DNA from: Thermoleophilia bacterium UBA6103
Lineage (GTDB): Bacteria; Actinomycetota; Thermoleophilia; UBA2241
DNA: 64,000 nt
Reading direction: 5' to 3'
Assembly (NCBI GenBank): GCA_002423545.1
Contig: DIWP01000040.1
Location: forward strand, 1-64,000
Part shown: one piece after another, positions 17,553 through 25,544 of the stretch
How the letters are laid out: each line of letters begins with the position of its first letter
How positions within the stretch are numbered: position 1 is the first letter of the stretch
The notes under the pieces: generated by a model
Databases searched by the model: none
What the model was told of the DNA's origin: nothing
The model's input: the letters and a program-made list of their open reading frames with translations, nothing else
Position numbers and translations under genes: made by a program

Positions 17553-19382
17553 GTGACCGAGCTTGAGCATGACCGGCTGGTGACGGCGTTCCTGGCACGC
17601 ACACCACCCTTCACCGGCCTGACGCACGAGACTCGCGAGCGCCTGGCCGCCGCCATCGAGGAACGGCAGGTGGCCGTCGGCGAGGAGGTGATGGTCGAGG
17701 AGGGGGCGCCGGCGACCAGTCTCTACATAGTGCGCGACGGCGCCCTGGAGCTGGTCCACCGGGGGCGCGTGGTCGACGTGCTCACGAGCGGCAAGGTCTT
17801 TGGGCATCCGAGCCTGCTGTCCGGCGAGCCGCCGGAGTTCACCGTGCGTGCCAGGGAGGTCACGAGCCTGTACGTGGTCCCCGGCGAGGAGGCGCTCGAT
17901 CTGCTGAGCCGGCCCGAAGGTGTGGCGTTCGTGGCGCGGACGCTGCGTGAGCGGCTCGTGCGGGCCGTGCACGCCGTCTACGACGAGCAGGCGAGCAGGG
18001 CCGTGCCGGTCTCGTCGCTCCTGGAGCGGCCGGCTTTCTTCTGCGAGCCACAGCTCACGATCCGTCAGGCTGCCCACCTGATGAGCGAAGAAGGTGTCAC
18101 CTACGCGCTCATCGACACGCGCGCCGGCCTGGGGATCGTCACCAACACCGACCTGCGGGACAAGGTCCTGGCCGGCGATGTCTCGCCGGAGGCTTCGATC
18201 GGCAGCATCGCGACGACGCCGGTCAAAACGGTGCGGGCCGAGACGCTGGCGCCGGAGGCCAGCATCGAGATGCTGACCGGGGGGGTGCAGCACCTGCCGG
18301 TGGTGGACGCCCGCGGTCGGGTCCAGGGTGTGATCTCCACCGGCACCCTGATGGCGCTCGACGAGCTGACGCCGTTCGCCCTGCAACGTCAGATCTCGCG
18401 GGCCGCCGACGAGGACGACGTGGTGGCCGCGGCGGCGCTGCTGCCCAGGGTGTTTCTCACCCTGCTCGACGGCCATCTCGACGCCGTCGCCATCTCGCGC
18501 GTGCTCGCCCTGCAGACCGACGCCATGACCACGCGGCTCATCGATCTGTGGACCGCGCGTCACGGTGCGCCACCGGTGGCGTTCGCCTGGCTGGCGCTCG
18601 GCAGCGTCGCCAGGGGCGAGCCGGCACTGTCATCGGACCAGGACAACGCGCTCGCCCACGCTGACACCGACGACCCCGAGGTCGGCGACTACTTCGCGCG
18701 TCTCACGACCGACGTCAACGCGGGTCTGGCGCGCTGCGGCTTCGAGCTCGACTACTCCGGGGTCAACGCCGAGAACCCAGCCTGGCGCCTTTCCCAGTCG
18801 CAGTGGCTGCAGGCGTTCCGCAACTGCTTCACCTCGCCCGACCACTCCCATCTGATCAGGGCGTCGATCGTCTTCGACTTCCGCCAGGTGGTCGGCACCC
18901 TCGACATCGTCACGCCACTGCGTTATCTGATGCGCAAGGTCGGTCGCCGGCACGGGTTCCTGGCCGCGATGTCCTCGACGGTCACGGAGGTCGCCTCGCC
19001 GCTGGTCGGATTCCGGCGACGCCTGCGCGGCCCCATCGACATCAAGAAGGCGGGACTGCTGCCGATCGTCAACATGGCCCGCTTCCAGGCGCTGGCCAAC
19101 GGGGTCTCGGTGACGGGGACGCTCGACCGGCTGGGGGCACTGGAGGCCTTGCAGGCGCTGGACCCGGAGCTGGTGGACTCGTTGCGTCGAGCGTTCGTGC
19201 GCATCACCGACCTGCGACTGCGGCATCAGGGCGAGGCGGTGCGCGCCGGCCGGCGCCCCGACGACGCCGTCGATACCACCGAGCTCGACCCGTTGAGCCA
19301 CGTCGAGCTGCAGGAGGCTCTGCGCCTCATCGACTCGGCGCAGCAGCTGGTGAAGTCGTTCCCGCTGGGGATGCGGTCATGA
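17553..19382 (+). CDS. cNMP-binding / CBS / DUF294 nucleotidyltransferase (copy 2)
   Basis: Paralogue of the preceding gene with identical domain order over 609 residues: cNMP-binding fold (about 10-130), CBS pair (about 150-270), nucleotidyltransferase (about 285-430) and helical DUF294 C-terminal domain. The motifs read LGSVARGEP (348-356) and SDQDNALAHAD (361-371), so the active-site acidic pair is kept. The two copies differ in the effector domains more than in the catalytic core, suggesting different ligands or hetero-complexes. GTG start at 17553 with GAAGGGG upstream; 19 bp after the stop of copy 1. The chemical reaction (uridylylation, adenylylation or other) is unknown. Confidence 0.9.
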   Translation: MTELEHDRLVTAFLARTPPFTGLTHETRERLAAAIEERQVAVGEEVMVEEGAPATSLYIVRDGALELVHRGRVVDVLTSGKVFGHPSLLSGEPPEFTVRAREVTSLYVVPGEEALDLLSRPEGVAFVARTLRERLVRAVHAVYDEQASRAVPVSSLLERPAFFCEPQLTIRQAAHLMSEEGVTYALIDTRAGLGIVTNTDLRDKVLAGDVSPEASIGSIATTPVKTVRAETLAPEASIEMLTGGVQHLPVVDARGRVQGVISTGTLMALDELTPFALQRQISRAADEDDVVAAAALLPRVFLTLLDGHLDAVAISRVLALQTDAMTTRLIDLWTARHGAPPVAFAWLALGSVARGEPALSSDQDNALAHADTDDPEVGDYFARLTTDVNAGLARCGFELDYSGVNAENPAWRLSQSQWLQAFRNCFTSPDHSHLIRASIVFDFRQVVGTLDIVTPLRYLMRKVGRRHGFLAAMSSTVTEVASPLVGFRRRLRGPIDIKKAGLLPIVNMARFQALANGVSVTGTLDRLGALEALQALDPELVDSLRRAFVRITDLRLRHQGEAVRAGRRPDDAVDTTELDPLSHVELQEALRLIDSAQQLVKSFPLGMRS

Positions 19383-19398
19383 TCGGGATCGGTCTGAC

Positions 19399-20196
19399 GT
19401 GAGCCTCGTCTCCCGCTGGACCCGCCGCCGGCGCGAGAGCCGGGAGCAGCGTCTGGAATGCCGGGCGCCGTTCCCCGGCTACGCCGTGGTCGACCTGGAG
19501 ACCACCGGCTTCTCCTGGGCTGAGGGCGACCGGGTCATCGAGATCGCCGTGATCCTGCTCGACGAGCAGGGGACGCCGGTCGGAGCCTGGAGTACCCTGG
19601 TGGACCCGGGACGGGCGGTCGCCGGCACCCATGTGCACCAGATCACCGATCGCGACGTACTGCACGCGCCGACGTTCGGCCAGATCGCCGGCCTGGTGGC
19701 GGCCTCGTGCGCCGGCCGCGTCCTGGTGGCCCACAATCTGGCGTTCGACAGCCAGTTCCTGCGCATGGAGATGGCGCAGGCGGGCCACCCCGTCGACCTC
19801 GGGCCCACCGACGGCCTCTGCACGGTGCGCCTGGCGCAGCACTACCTGCCGCACGCGTCGGGCGAGCTGGAGGAGCTGTGCTACGCCACCGGCATCACCG
19901 TCCAGCATCGGCACTGGGCACTCTGGGACGCCGAGGCGGCCGGCCGTCTCTTGCACTCGTACATCGCCGGGGACTGGGCCTTTGCTCGGCACTGGTGTAT
20001 CCCCATCCGACGCGGACTCGCTGTGGAGTGGCCGGACCTGCCGGTGGGGGAGACGCCGCTGTTGCCTCGCTGTCTGCCGGCGGCCGGCCATCCGGCCGAC
20101 GACTGGTGCGTGCCCGACGTGAGTCAGACGATCCAGCGGCCGCCGCCGCCGTTGCCCAGCGGCCGCCGCCGTGTCTCGGCGTCGGGCCGCTTCTGA
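19399..20196 (+). CDS. DnaQ-like 3'-5' exonuclease (DEDDh)
   Basis: Exonuclease of the Pol III epsilon fold. ExoI is VVDLETTGFSW (Asp32, Glu34), ExoII is VLVAHNLAFDSQFL, and ExoIII is HWALWDAEAAGRLL with the H-x4-D pattern of DEDDh enzymes, so all metal ligands are present. Length 265 includes a C-terminal extension of about 80 residues with no known domain and a basic N-terminus. There is no polymerase-binding or BRCT/UvrC part, so it is probably not the replicative proofreading subunit. GTG start at 19399, 16 bp after the second DUF294 gene, with no clear ribosome site; it is likely co-transcribed with both. Confidence 0.88.
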   Translation: MSLVSRWTRRRRESREQRLECRAPFPGYAVVDLETTGFSWAEGDRVIEIAVILLDEQGTPVGAWSTLVDPGRAVAGTHVHQITDRDVLHAPTFGQIAGLVAASCAGRVLVAHNLAFDSQFLRMEMAQAGHPVDLGPTDGLCTVRLAQHYLPHASGELEELCYATGITVQHRHWALWDAEAAGRLLHSYIAGDWAFARHWCIPIRRGLAVEWPDLPVGETPLLPRCLPAAGHPADDWCVPDVSQTIQRPPPPLPSGRRRVSASGRF

Positions 20197-20281
20197 GGCG
20201 GACGCGCCTTCCCACCAGGCCGTCCGGTCGCGGCCGGCGCGGATGCGGCCGGCGGGCAGGCCCCGGCGCGCACCGCGGCCG

Positions 20282-20713
20282 TCACCCGGGCAGCGGCTCG
20301 GTGTCCCAGTCCGACGGCGTGTAGACGGCGCCGGGCTCGGCGCCGACCGCGAGCAGCGCCGTGCCGGCCTCGCGAGCCACGGCGCCGCGCACCACGGTCG
20401 GATCGGGCACGTAGACGAAGGTACCGGCGCCGGCGTCGAACACGTCCTCCCCGACCTTGAACGTGGCACTGCCGGTCACCACCAGGTACAGCTCTTCATG
20501 GCGCGTGCCGGAGTCGGGATCCTCGGTGTGGTCCTCGGTGAGGATGTCACCCGCCCTGGGCGCCCGGAAGAGATTGGTGCCGAAGGAGCCGATGCCGAAG
20601 AAGCGGCGGATCGGCTTCCACTCGGTCTCGGGCGCCCACTCGTACGGTATGGTCGGGATCTCGTCGATGGTGGCGGCGACGTACCGCTTGTCACCTGCGA
20701 TGCCTGCGCTCAT
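20282..20713 (-). CDS. Cupin-domain protein
   Basis: Small single-domain cupin of 143 residues. The first cupin motif appears as GTRHEELYLVVTGSATFKVGED and the second as AGTFVYVPDPTVVRGAVA; only some of the usual metal-binding His residues remain, so metal binding is uncertain. Similar proteins act as sugar or small-molecule sensors and isomerases. GGGGGG lies just before the ATG at 20713, which overlaps the TGA of the holin-like gene (ATGA), so the two are coupled. Converges with the exonuclease gene. Function not assignable. Confidence 0.85.
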   Translation of the reverse strand: MSAGIAGDKRYVAATIDEIPTIPYEWAPETEWKPIRRFFGIGSFGTNLFRAPRAGDILTEDHTEDPDSGTRHEELYLVVTGSATFKVGEDVFDAGAGTFVYVPDPTVVRGAVAREAGTALLAVGAEPGAVYTPSDWDTEPLPG

Positions 20714-21123
20714 GGTCCCCCCCGGGGTGTCGTCGGCGCTGCCGACTCCCTGTCCTGCGTCCACTCGTCGGGCAGCAGGAGGTTGATGAAGAACGACACG
20801 ATGCTGACGATGAGGCCGCCGAAGAAGGCCGGCCAGAAGCCGTCGACGGTGAAGCCGAGGCCGAAGACCTCTGTCGTGATGTACGCCGAGAGCCAGAGCG
20901 TGAAGGCGTTGAGCACCAGCAGGAACAGCCCCAGCGTGAGGACGATGCAGCCGCACGAGAGCACGGCCAGGAGCGGCCGGACGAACGTGTTGATCAGCGC
21001 CAGGATGGCGGCCATGACCAGCACCGCGATCCAGCCGCGTCCCGACACCTCGATGCCGGGCACGATCAGGACGGCGACGATGAGCGCCGCCGCCGTGACC
21101 AGCCAGCGCACGACGAACCTCAC
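20710..21123 (-). CDS. Phage-holin-family (PF04020-type) membrane protein
   Basis: Four-helix membrane protein of 137 residues with the pattern of the widespread actinobacterial and cyanobacterial holin-like family: helix 1 RWLVTAAALIVAVLIVPGIEV, helix 2 with ALINTFVRPLLAVLS, helix 3 LTLGLFLLVLNAFTLWL and helix 4 FFGGLIVSIVSFFINLLLP. The NTFVRP and NAFTLW motifs are the hallmarks. No phage genes are near and chromosomal members have no proven lytic role. GTG start at 21123 has GAGGAGG 3-4 nt upstream. Couples to the cupin gene. Confidence 0.88.
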   Translation of the reverse strand: MRFVVRWLVTAAALIVAVLIVPGIEVSGRGWIAVLVMAAILALINTFVRPLLAVLSCGCIVLTLGLFLLVLNAFTLWLSAYITTEVFGLGFTVDGFWPAFFGGLIVSIVSFFINLLLPDEWTQDRESAAPTTPRGGP

Positions 21124-21184
21124 CTGCCTCCTCTCCTCGGTGCGAGCGCCCTCCCGCCCGGCGCCGTGCCGACGGTCCGCGGGA

Positions 21185-21231
21185 TGGTCCGTGTCGCCGG
21201 CTCGACGGTCGATGCAGTGGTCCGTGTCGCC
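21185..21231. repeat. Two 33-bp imperfect tandem repeats between divergent genes
   Basis: TGGTCCGTGTCGCC occurs at 21185-21198 and again at 21218-21231, 33 bp (three helical turns) apart. A second block CGACGGTC-type sequence repeats with the same period. The region lies between the holin-like gene (start 21123) and mntP (start 21379), so it may bind a regulator. No known operator is recognised. Confidence 0.5.
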
Positions 21232-21378
21232 TGTCCGATGGGCGCGCAGGACGGGGATCGGGCTGCGGCCATCATACGCGGCCGCCGAGGGCGGCGGAAG
21301 TGCCGCCGGGAGCGGCGCTCCCGCTCCGATGGCGGCGGGAAGCCCCGGACGGCCTCGCCTGCTAGGCTGCCGCCGATC

Positions 21379-21948
21379 ATGTCGTGGTTGACCCTCATCG
21401 GTGTCGCGTTCGGTCTGGCCATGGACGCCTTCGCCGTCTCGATCGGCGTCGGGCTCACCCTGGGCCGCGTCGACCGTCGCCAGACCTTCCGTCTCGCCTG
21501 GCACTTCGGGCTGTTCCAGGCCCTGATGCCGGTCGTCGGCTGGCTGGCCGGCATGAGCGTGGAGCGCTGGATCGCCCCGTTCGACCACTGGGTGGCGTTC
21601 CTCCTGCTGTCGGCGATCGGCGGCAAGATGATCTGGGAAGCCGTGCGCCACCATGACGAGGGAGAGGAGCGCGTGGTCTGCGATCCCACGCGTGGCATGT
21701 CGCTGGTGGTGCTGAGCGTCGCGACCAGCATCGATGCGCTGGCCGTGGGTCTGTCGATGGGTCTGCTGCGCCAGGAGGTCTGGTACCCGGCGATCGTGAT
21801 CGGCCTGGTGGCCGGCGGGATGACGGTCATCGGCCTGCAGCTCGGCCAGCGTTTCGGCATGCTGCTGGGCAGGCGCATGGAGGTGGTCGGGGGTCTGGTG
21901 CTCATCGGCATCGGCCTCAAGATCCTGATCGAGCATCTCACCGCATGA
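21379..21948 (+). CDS. mntP: Manganese efflux pump MntP
   Basis: Inner-membrane Mn(II) exporter of the MntP (formerly YebN) family. The 189 residues form six helices in two halves. Each half has the Asp-containing signature: AFGLAMDAFAVSIGVG near residue 10 and VATSIDALAVGLSMG near 115. AIGGKMIWEA in helix 3 is also typical. The ATG at 21379 has no ribosome site; TAGGCT stands 10 nt before it, so translation may be leaderless. Unlike terC it shows no yybP-ykoY element upstream, but the tandem 33-bp repeats lie 150 bp before it. Confidence 0.95.
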   Translation: MSWLTLIGVAFGLAMDAFAVSIGVGLTLGRVDRRQTFRLAWHFGLFQALMPVVGWLAGMSVERWIAPFDHWVAFLLLSAIGGKMIWEAVRHHDEGEERVVCDPTRGMSLVVLSVATSIDALAVGLSMGLLRQEVWYPAIVIGLVAGGMTVIGLQLGQRFGMLLGRRMEVVGGLVLIGIGLKILIEHLTA

Positions 21949-22015
21949 ACGCCGCCGCGTCCGCCCTCGGTCGTGGCCGGTGGAGGGTCGGTGCTCTCCG
22001 TCTGGCGAGTGCGAG

Positions 22016-22021
22016 TAGTAT
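22016..22021 (+). promoter_or_regulatory. -10 box TAGTAT of a leaderless start
   Basis: TAGTAT ends 6 nt before the ATG at 22028 with no ribosome site between. The usual distance from -10 to the transcription start puts the 5' end on this ATG. Confidence 0.55.
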
Positions 22022-22027
22022 GTGACG

Positions 22028-23428
22028 ATGGAACGGCCGCCGCGATACAGGACGTACCGAGCTGAGAGCTCTCGACCGGTGGGGCGTCCGGTGCAGATCC
22101 CGCCCCGCGACGACGCTGCCCGGCGGGACGACCGGGCGCGCAGGGCCGGTCCCCGGCACGCCGCGGCGCAGCGCCGGCGGGCGCGGCGCCGGGGGGCGCT
22201 GTTGCTGACCGCGGCGGTCGTCCTGGTCGGCGCCGCCACCGCCTCCGCCCTGCTCATCCTGCGCGGGCCCGACGGCGGCACGGCCGGTGGCTCGGCGGGC
22301 GCGGCGACCGCTGCCGTCGGCCACGCATCGCCGTCGCCCAGCCCCGTGTGCGCGAGCCCGTCGCCGTCGCCCAGCCCCAGCCCGTCGCCCGGCACCGCGG
22401 GGCCGGCGGCCTGGAGCGGACCGTCCTCGGCGAAGCTGAGGCTCGACCTGGCGCACACCGTCACCGGGAACATCTCGCCCAAGTCGGTGGTCAGCACCCA
22501 GACGGGCTACGTGTTCGCCCAGAACATGATGTACACGCACACGGTCACCGTGTACGACGCCGAGACGTACAAGCTCGTTAAGACCATCGACGACAGCGTC
22601 GACCTGGCGGCCTACGGCCACGAGGGCGAGGCCACCGTGCAGGGCGCACCTGTCGAGGCGGCGGTCGCCGCCGACTACGAGTCGGTCTACGTCTCCCAGT
22701 ACTCGATGTACGGGCCCGGCTACACCCATCAGGGCGACGACGACATCGGTCCCGGCAGCGGCGTCGACCGCAGCTTCGTGTATCGCATCGGTCTCGACGA
22801 CCTCAGCATCGACGAGGTCATCAAGGTCGGCTCGGTACCCAAGTACCTGGCCGCGACGCCGGACGGCAGGTACGTGCTGGTGAGCAACTGGGTCTCGTGG
22901 GACCTCAGCGTCATCGACGTCGCGCGCGGCCGGCAGGTCAAGCTCATCGACCTCGGGCCCTTCCCGCGCGGCATCGCCGTCGACTCGCGGTCGCGATACG
23001 CCTATATCGCCGTCATGGGGTCGGGGAACATCGCCCGCCTGCGGCTGGCCGACTTCCATCTCGACTGGATCACCGGCGTGGGCTCGGGACCGCGGCACCT
23101 CTGCATCAGCCCAGACGATCGCTGGTTGTACGTCACGCTCAACGCCGAGGGCACCGTCGGCAAGATCGACCTGCGGACCCGCAAGCTGGTCAAGAAGGTG
23201 TACTCGGGCGTGCTCACGCGCAGCATGGCGATCGCCCCCGACGGGGACTCGCTGTACGTCGTCAACTATGAATCGAGCTCGGTGAGCAAGATCCGGGCCG
23301 CCGACATGAAGGTGCTGCAGCAGGTGGCGACCGGCTGGCATCCCATCGGCATAACCTACGACGCGCCGACCAGGGCGGTCTGGGTAGCCTGCTACGGCGG
23401 CAGCATCATGGTGTTCCGGGACGTATGA
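22028..23428 (+). CDS. Membrane-anchored YVTN-type beta-propeller protein
   Basis: Extracytoplasmic seven-bladed propeller of the YncE/YVTN class, 466 residues. A positively charged N-terminus is followed by one membrane segment (GALLLTAAVVLVGAATASALLIL) and a Ser/Pro linker with PSPSPSP runs, then blades from about residue 140. Blade motifs include YVLVSNWVSWDLSVIDVARG, YAYIAVMGSGNIARL, WLYVTLNAEGTVGKID and LYVVNYESSSVSKI. Family members bind ligands or act as scaffolds; no catalytic site is visible. The start is taken as ATG 22028 because TAGTAT sits 6 nt upstream; GTG 22022 is the alternative. The stop overlaps the start of a redox protein (ATGA), so the two products are probably made together. 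Confidence 0.85.
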   Translation: MERPPRYRTYRAESSRPVGRPVQIPPRDDAARRDDRARRAGPRHAAAQRRRARRRGALLLTAAVVLVGAATASALLILRGPDGGTAGGSAGAATAAVGHASPSPSPVCASPSPSPSPSPSPGTAGPAAWSGPSSAKLRLDLAHTVTGNISPKSVVSTQTGYVFAQNMMYTHTVTVYDAETYKLVKTIDDSVDLAAYGHEGEATVQGAPVEAAVAADYESVYVSQYSMYGPGYTHQGDDDIGPGSGVDRSFVYRIGLDDLSIDEVIKVGSVPKYLAATPDGRYVLVSNWVSWDLSVIDVARGRQVKLIDLGPFPRGIAVDSRSRYAYIAVMGSGNIARLRLADFHLDWITGVGSGPRHLCISPDDRWLYVTLNAEGTVGKIDLRTRKLVKKVYSGVLTRSMAIAPDGDSLYVVNYESSSVSKIRAADMKVLQQVATGWHPIGITYDAPTRAVWVACYGGSIMVFRDV

Positions 23429-23637
23429 GCACGATCGTCTACAGCCGGCCGGGGTGTCGCTATACGGAGGCCGCCCGGCGCGACCTCGAGGAACGCGGCG
23501 AGCCGTACGAGGAACGAGACATGAGCGGTGCGCCGGAGGCGGTCAGGGAGCTGGCCGGCCTGAGCGACGGGACGTTCATCACGCCGGTGATCGTGCAGGA
23601 AGACGGGGTGATGCGCCTCGGCTTCGGCGGCGTGTGA
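23425..23637 (+). CDS. Glutaredoxin-like protein, UXX-star type (CxxT)
   Basis: Seventy-residue thioredoxin-fold protein. The active-site region reads YSRPGCRYTEAARRDL: one Cys only, followed by Thr at the position of the second Cys of CPYC. The cis-proline motif is TPVIV and the C-terminus ends GFGGV. Single-residue active sites with this ending are characteristic of the UXX-star family, in which many members carry selenocysteine in place of this Cys; assignment is from memory of the family pattern. ATGA overlap with the beta-propeller gene. It has no signal peptide, so it is cytosolic while its coupled partner is exported. Confidence 0.82.
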   Translation: MSTIVYSRPGCRYTEAARRDLEERGEPYEERDMSGAPEAVRELAGLSDGTFITPVIVQEDGVMRLGFGGV

Positions 23638-23639
23638 GG

Positions 23640-23690
23640 CGGCGCGCGCGGTCTCAAGCGCTGGATGTGGCTCAGAGACCGTTCGCGCCG
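23640..23690. terminator. Hairpin between convergent genes
   Basis: CGGTCTC (23649-23655) pairs with GAGACCG (23675-23681), and after one G-U pair and one mismatch the outer 7 bp (CGGCGCG with CGCGCCG) continue. It begins 3 nt after the redox-protein stop and lies before the DUF2252 stop at 23729, so it can end both transcripts. No U-tract. Confidence 0.6.
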
Positions 23691-23728
23691 GCGCGCGTGA
23701 CGCGCCCCCGCAGCCGAGACACCGTGTG

Positions 23729-25183
23729 TCAGACGATCGGCTCCGCCGGCACGCGGCCGGCTCTGACGGCCGCCTCGAGGACCTCGAAGTCACGCGTGTT
23801 CTGGGCGGCATAGGCGACCGCGAACGCCGCGATGGCGGTGTCGAAGCGGTCCGATCCGCCCACGTAGCCGGACAACACCGCGGGATCGACCGACCGGGCA
23901 TGGGCGCGGGCCAGCGTGGCGCCACAGAGCCGTGCCCAGCCCGCGAACCAGGCGGCATGCGGCTGCGGCTCCCGCGGCACCTCGGTGTCGCGCAGGTGGC
24001 GGACGTAGCGGTCGCCATCCTGCGACCGTGACCAGCCGAGCAGCGGATCGCTCACCGCCTGCGTGAGTCGCTGGCCGGTGACCAGCCGCCGGCCGTGGCG
24101 GGCGTAGTCGGTGTGGCCCGCGTACGGCGCCAGGACCGACGCCGTGGCCCGCTTCACCTGCAGGAAGAGCGGGTCGGGATCGCCGCGGCCCTGGAGCAGC
24201 ACCAGGACGGTCTCCAGGCCCACATCGGCCTCGCCGGTCACAAGATCGGCGGCGTCGGCGAAGCGATACTGCGCGAGCAGGTGCTGCGAGTCGGTGGCCA
24301 GCGTCCGCCGGTAGTCGTCGATGAGACGGCGAGCCGTGTCGATGCGGTGCTCCGTTGTCGGACCGACCAGCGGTGGGTCGTGAGCGATCGTCAGCGTCGC
24401 GCCGCCGTCCCGGACGAGCCCGGCGAGCGAGGCGACCTGCGTCCGCGCGCTCGTCTGTGCGGCACGCCCGGCCGGGTGACCGCGCGTGTGCTTGCCGTGG
24501 CTCTGCGACCGCTTCTTGACCGTGCCTTTGCCACCGGCCGCCAGCGCCGTCAGGATGTCGTCGACGCGCAGGTGTCCCTGCTGGATCCTCAGCGACGGCT
24601 CGGTGGAGAGCGCCGCGATCGTGCCGCGGTAGTGACGGACCACGGCCACGGCGGCGTCGCCGGCCTCGTTCGCCGGCAGGCCCGTCTCACCGGCGGCGAT
24701 GACGAAGCTGGTCGCCAGGCGTTTGACGTCCCACTCCCACGGCGCCGGTTGTGTCTGGTCGAAGTCGACCAGATCGCAGACCATCTCGCGGGTCCGTGTG
24801 GAGAACACACCGAAGTTCATGAGATGGCAGTCGCCGCACGCTTGGACGTTGACGCCGTTGCGCGGCGTGCGAGCCAGGTCGGCGGCCATGATGGCCGGCG
24901 TGCCGCGGAAGAAGGCGAACGGGGAGGCGAGCAGGCGCCCGTAGCGCCGCGGCAGCAGTCCGGGCAGGCGTGCGTCGTCCTGCTGCCGGAGCACCTGCAG
25001 CGGGTCGGGACGTCCGCTCGCCGCCGCCCAGACGCCGTGACTGCTGCGCGGTGTACGGGAACGCAGTTCCCGCCCGTACGCGCGCAGCTCCTCGCGGCTC
25101 TGCGAGCCCGGGTCGTAGAGCCGCGCGACGAGCGGCTCCGGGCGCCGGCCGTGCGGCTCCGAGATGCTGCCCTGGTCGGCCAC
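23729..25183 (-). CDS. DUF2252 protein
   Basis: Uncharacterised cytosolic protein of 484 residues belonging to DUF2252, distantly related to kinase-like (APH) folds. Recognisable motifs are PFAFFRGTPAIMAADLA, ACGDCHLMNFGVF (the phosphotransferase-like HxDxxxxNF region, here GDCHLMNFG), DLVDFDQTQPAPWEWDVKRLATSF and FLQVKRATASVL. The D in DFDQT and the CGDCHLMNFG box would be the nucleotide/metal site. GTG start at 25183 has GGGAGGAGG 3 nt upstream and is clearly better than a GTG at 25231. Converges with the UXX-star gene across a hairpin. Substrate unknown. Confidence 0.85.
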   Translation of the reverse strand: MADQGSISEPHGRRPEPLVARLYDPGSQSREELRAYGRELRSRTPRSSHGVWAAASGRPDPLQVLRQQDDARLPGLLPRRYGRLLASPFAFFRGTPAIMAADLARTPRNGVNVQACGDCHLMNFGVFSTRTREMVCDLVDFDQTQPAPWEWDVKRLATSFVIAAGETGLPANEAGDAAVAVVRHYRGTIAALSTEPSLRIQQGHLRVDDILTALAAGGKGTVKKRSQSHGKHTRGHPAGRAAQTSARTQVASLAGLVRDGGATLTIAHDPPLVGPTTEHRIDTARRLIDDYRRTLATDSQHLLAQYRFADAADLVTGEADVGLETVLVLLQGRGDPDPLFLQVKRATASVLAPYAGHTDYARHGRRLVTGQRLTQAVSDPLLGWSRSQDGDRYVRHLRDTEVPREPQPHAAWFAGWARLCGATLARAHARSVDPAVLSGYVGGSDRFDTAIAAFAVAYAAQNTRDFEVLEAAVRAGRVPAEPIV

Positions 25184-25427
25184 AGGCCTCCTCCCGACTG
25201 CCGCCGGCGATCGCTGGGTCGACGCGGTCACTCTACATGGCGCGACAGGTCGACGGTACGCGGTCGTCTGTCCCGAGGCGCGGGCGCGGGACTACCATCT
25301 GCCTGAGGGGACCGGCCGCCGCTGCACGTTCACCGTCGTACTGCTACGCCAGACCACCGGCTGGCGCTTCCAGACGATCCACTTCTCGGTCGCGGCCGAG
25401 CAGGCGGGCCATGCCGATGTGGTCTAG
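25164..25427 (+). CDS. Doubtful small ORF, possible gene remnant
   Basis: An 87-codon frame whose second half looks like real protein (GRRCTFTVVLLRQTTGWRF followed by QTIHFSVAAEQ), reminiscent of the last strands of an NTF2/SnoaL-like fold. The first half overlaps the start of the DUF2252 gene on the other strand and has no good start site. It could be the tail of a decayed gene or chance. No family assigned. Confidence 0.25.
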   Translation: MLPWSATGLLPTAAGDRWVDAVTLHGATGRRYAVVCPEARARDYHLPEGTGRRCTFTVVLLRQTTGWRFQTIHFSVAAEQAGHADVV

Positions 25428-25544
25428 GGGCGGCGCATCGGGTAAGGTCAGCCCGAAGCGGTGCCGTCCCGACGCGCACGACCCGAGGCCGCAGGCCGGA
25501 CGGGCCGGCTCGGGATGGCGTCGCCCCACGACGAGGAGGGACGC
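25184..25544. other. Intergenic region, 361 bp, between divergent genes
   Basis: Apart from the doubtful frame above, this holds the upstream regions of the DUF2252 gene (minus) and the ferritin-like gene (plus). A -10-like TAAGGT near 25442 would give the ferritin-like gene a leader of about 90 nt with a good ribosome site at its end. Confidence 0.4.

Noticed and set aside
14552..17656. A single 1034-codon minus frame that includes the TIM-barrel enzyme
   Set aside because: Only the part from 15574 is protein-like; the rest is antisense to the first DUF294 gene.
22322..22400. Short repeats in the beta-propeller gene that could suggest a repeat array
   Set aside because: They encode a Ser/Pro linker in frame; there are no spacers as in CRISPR.
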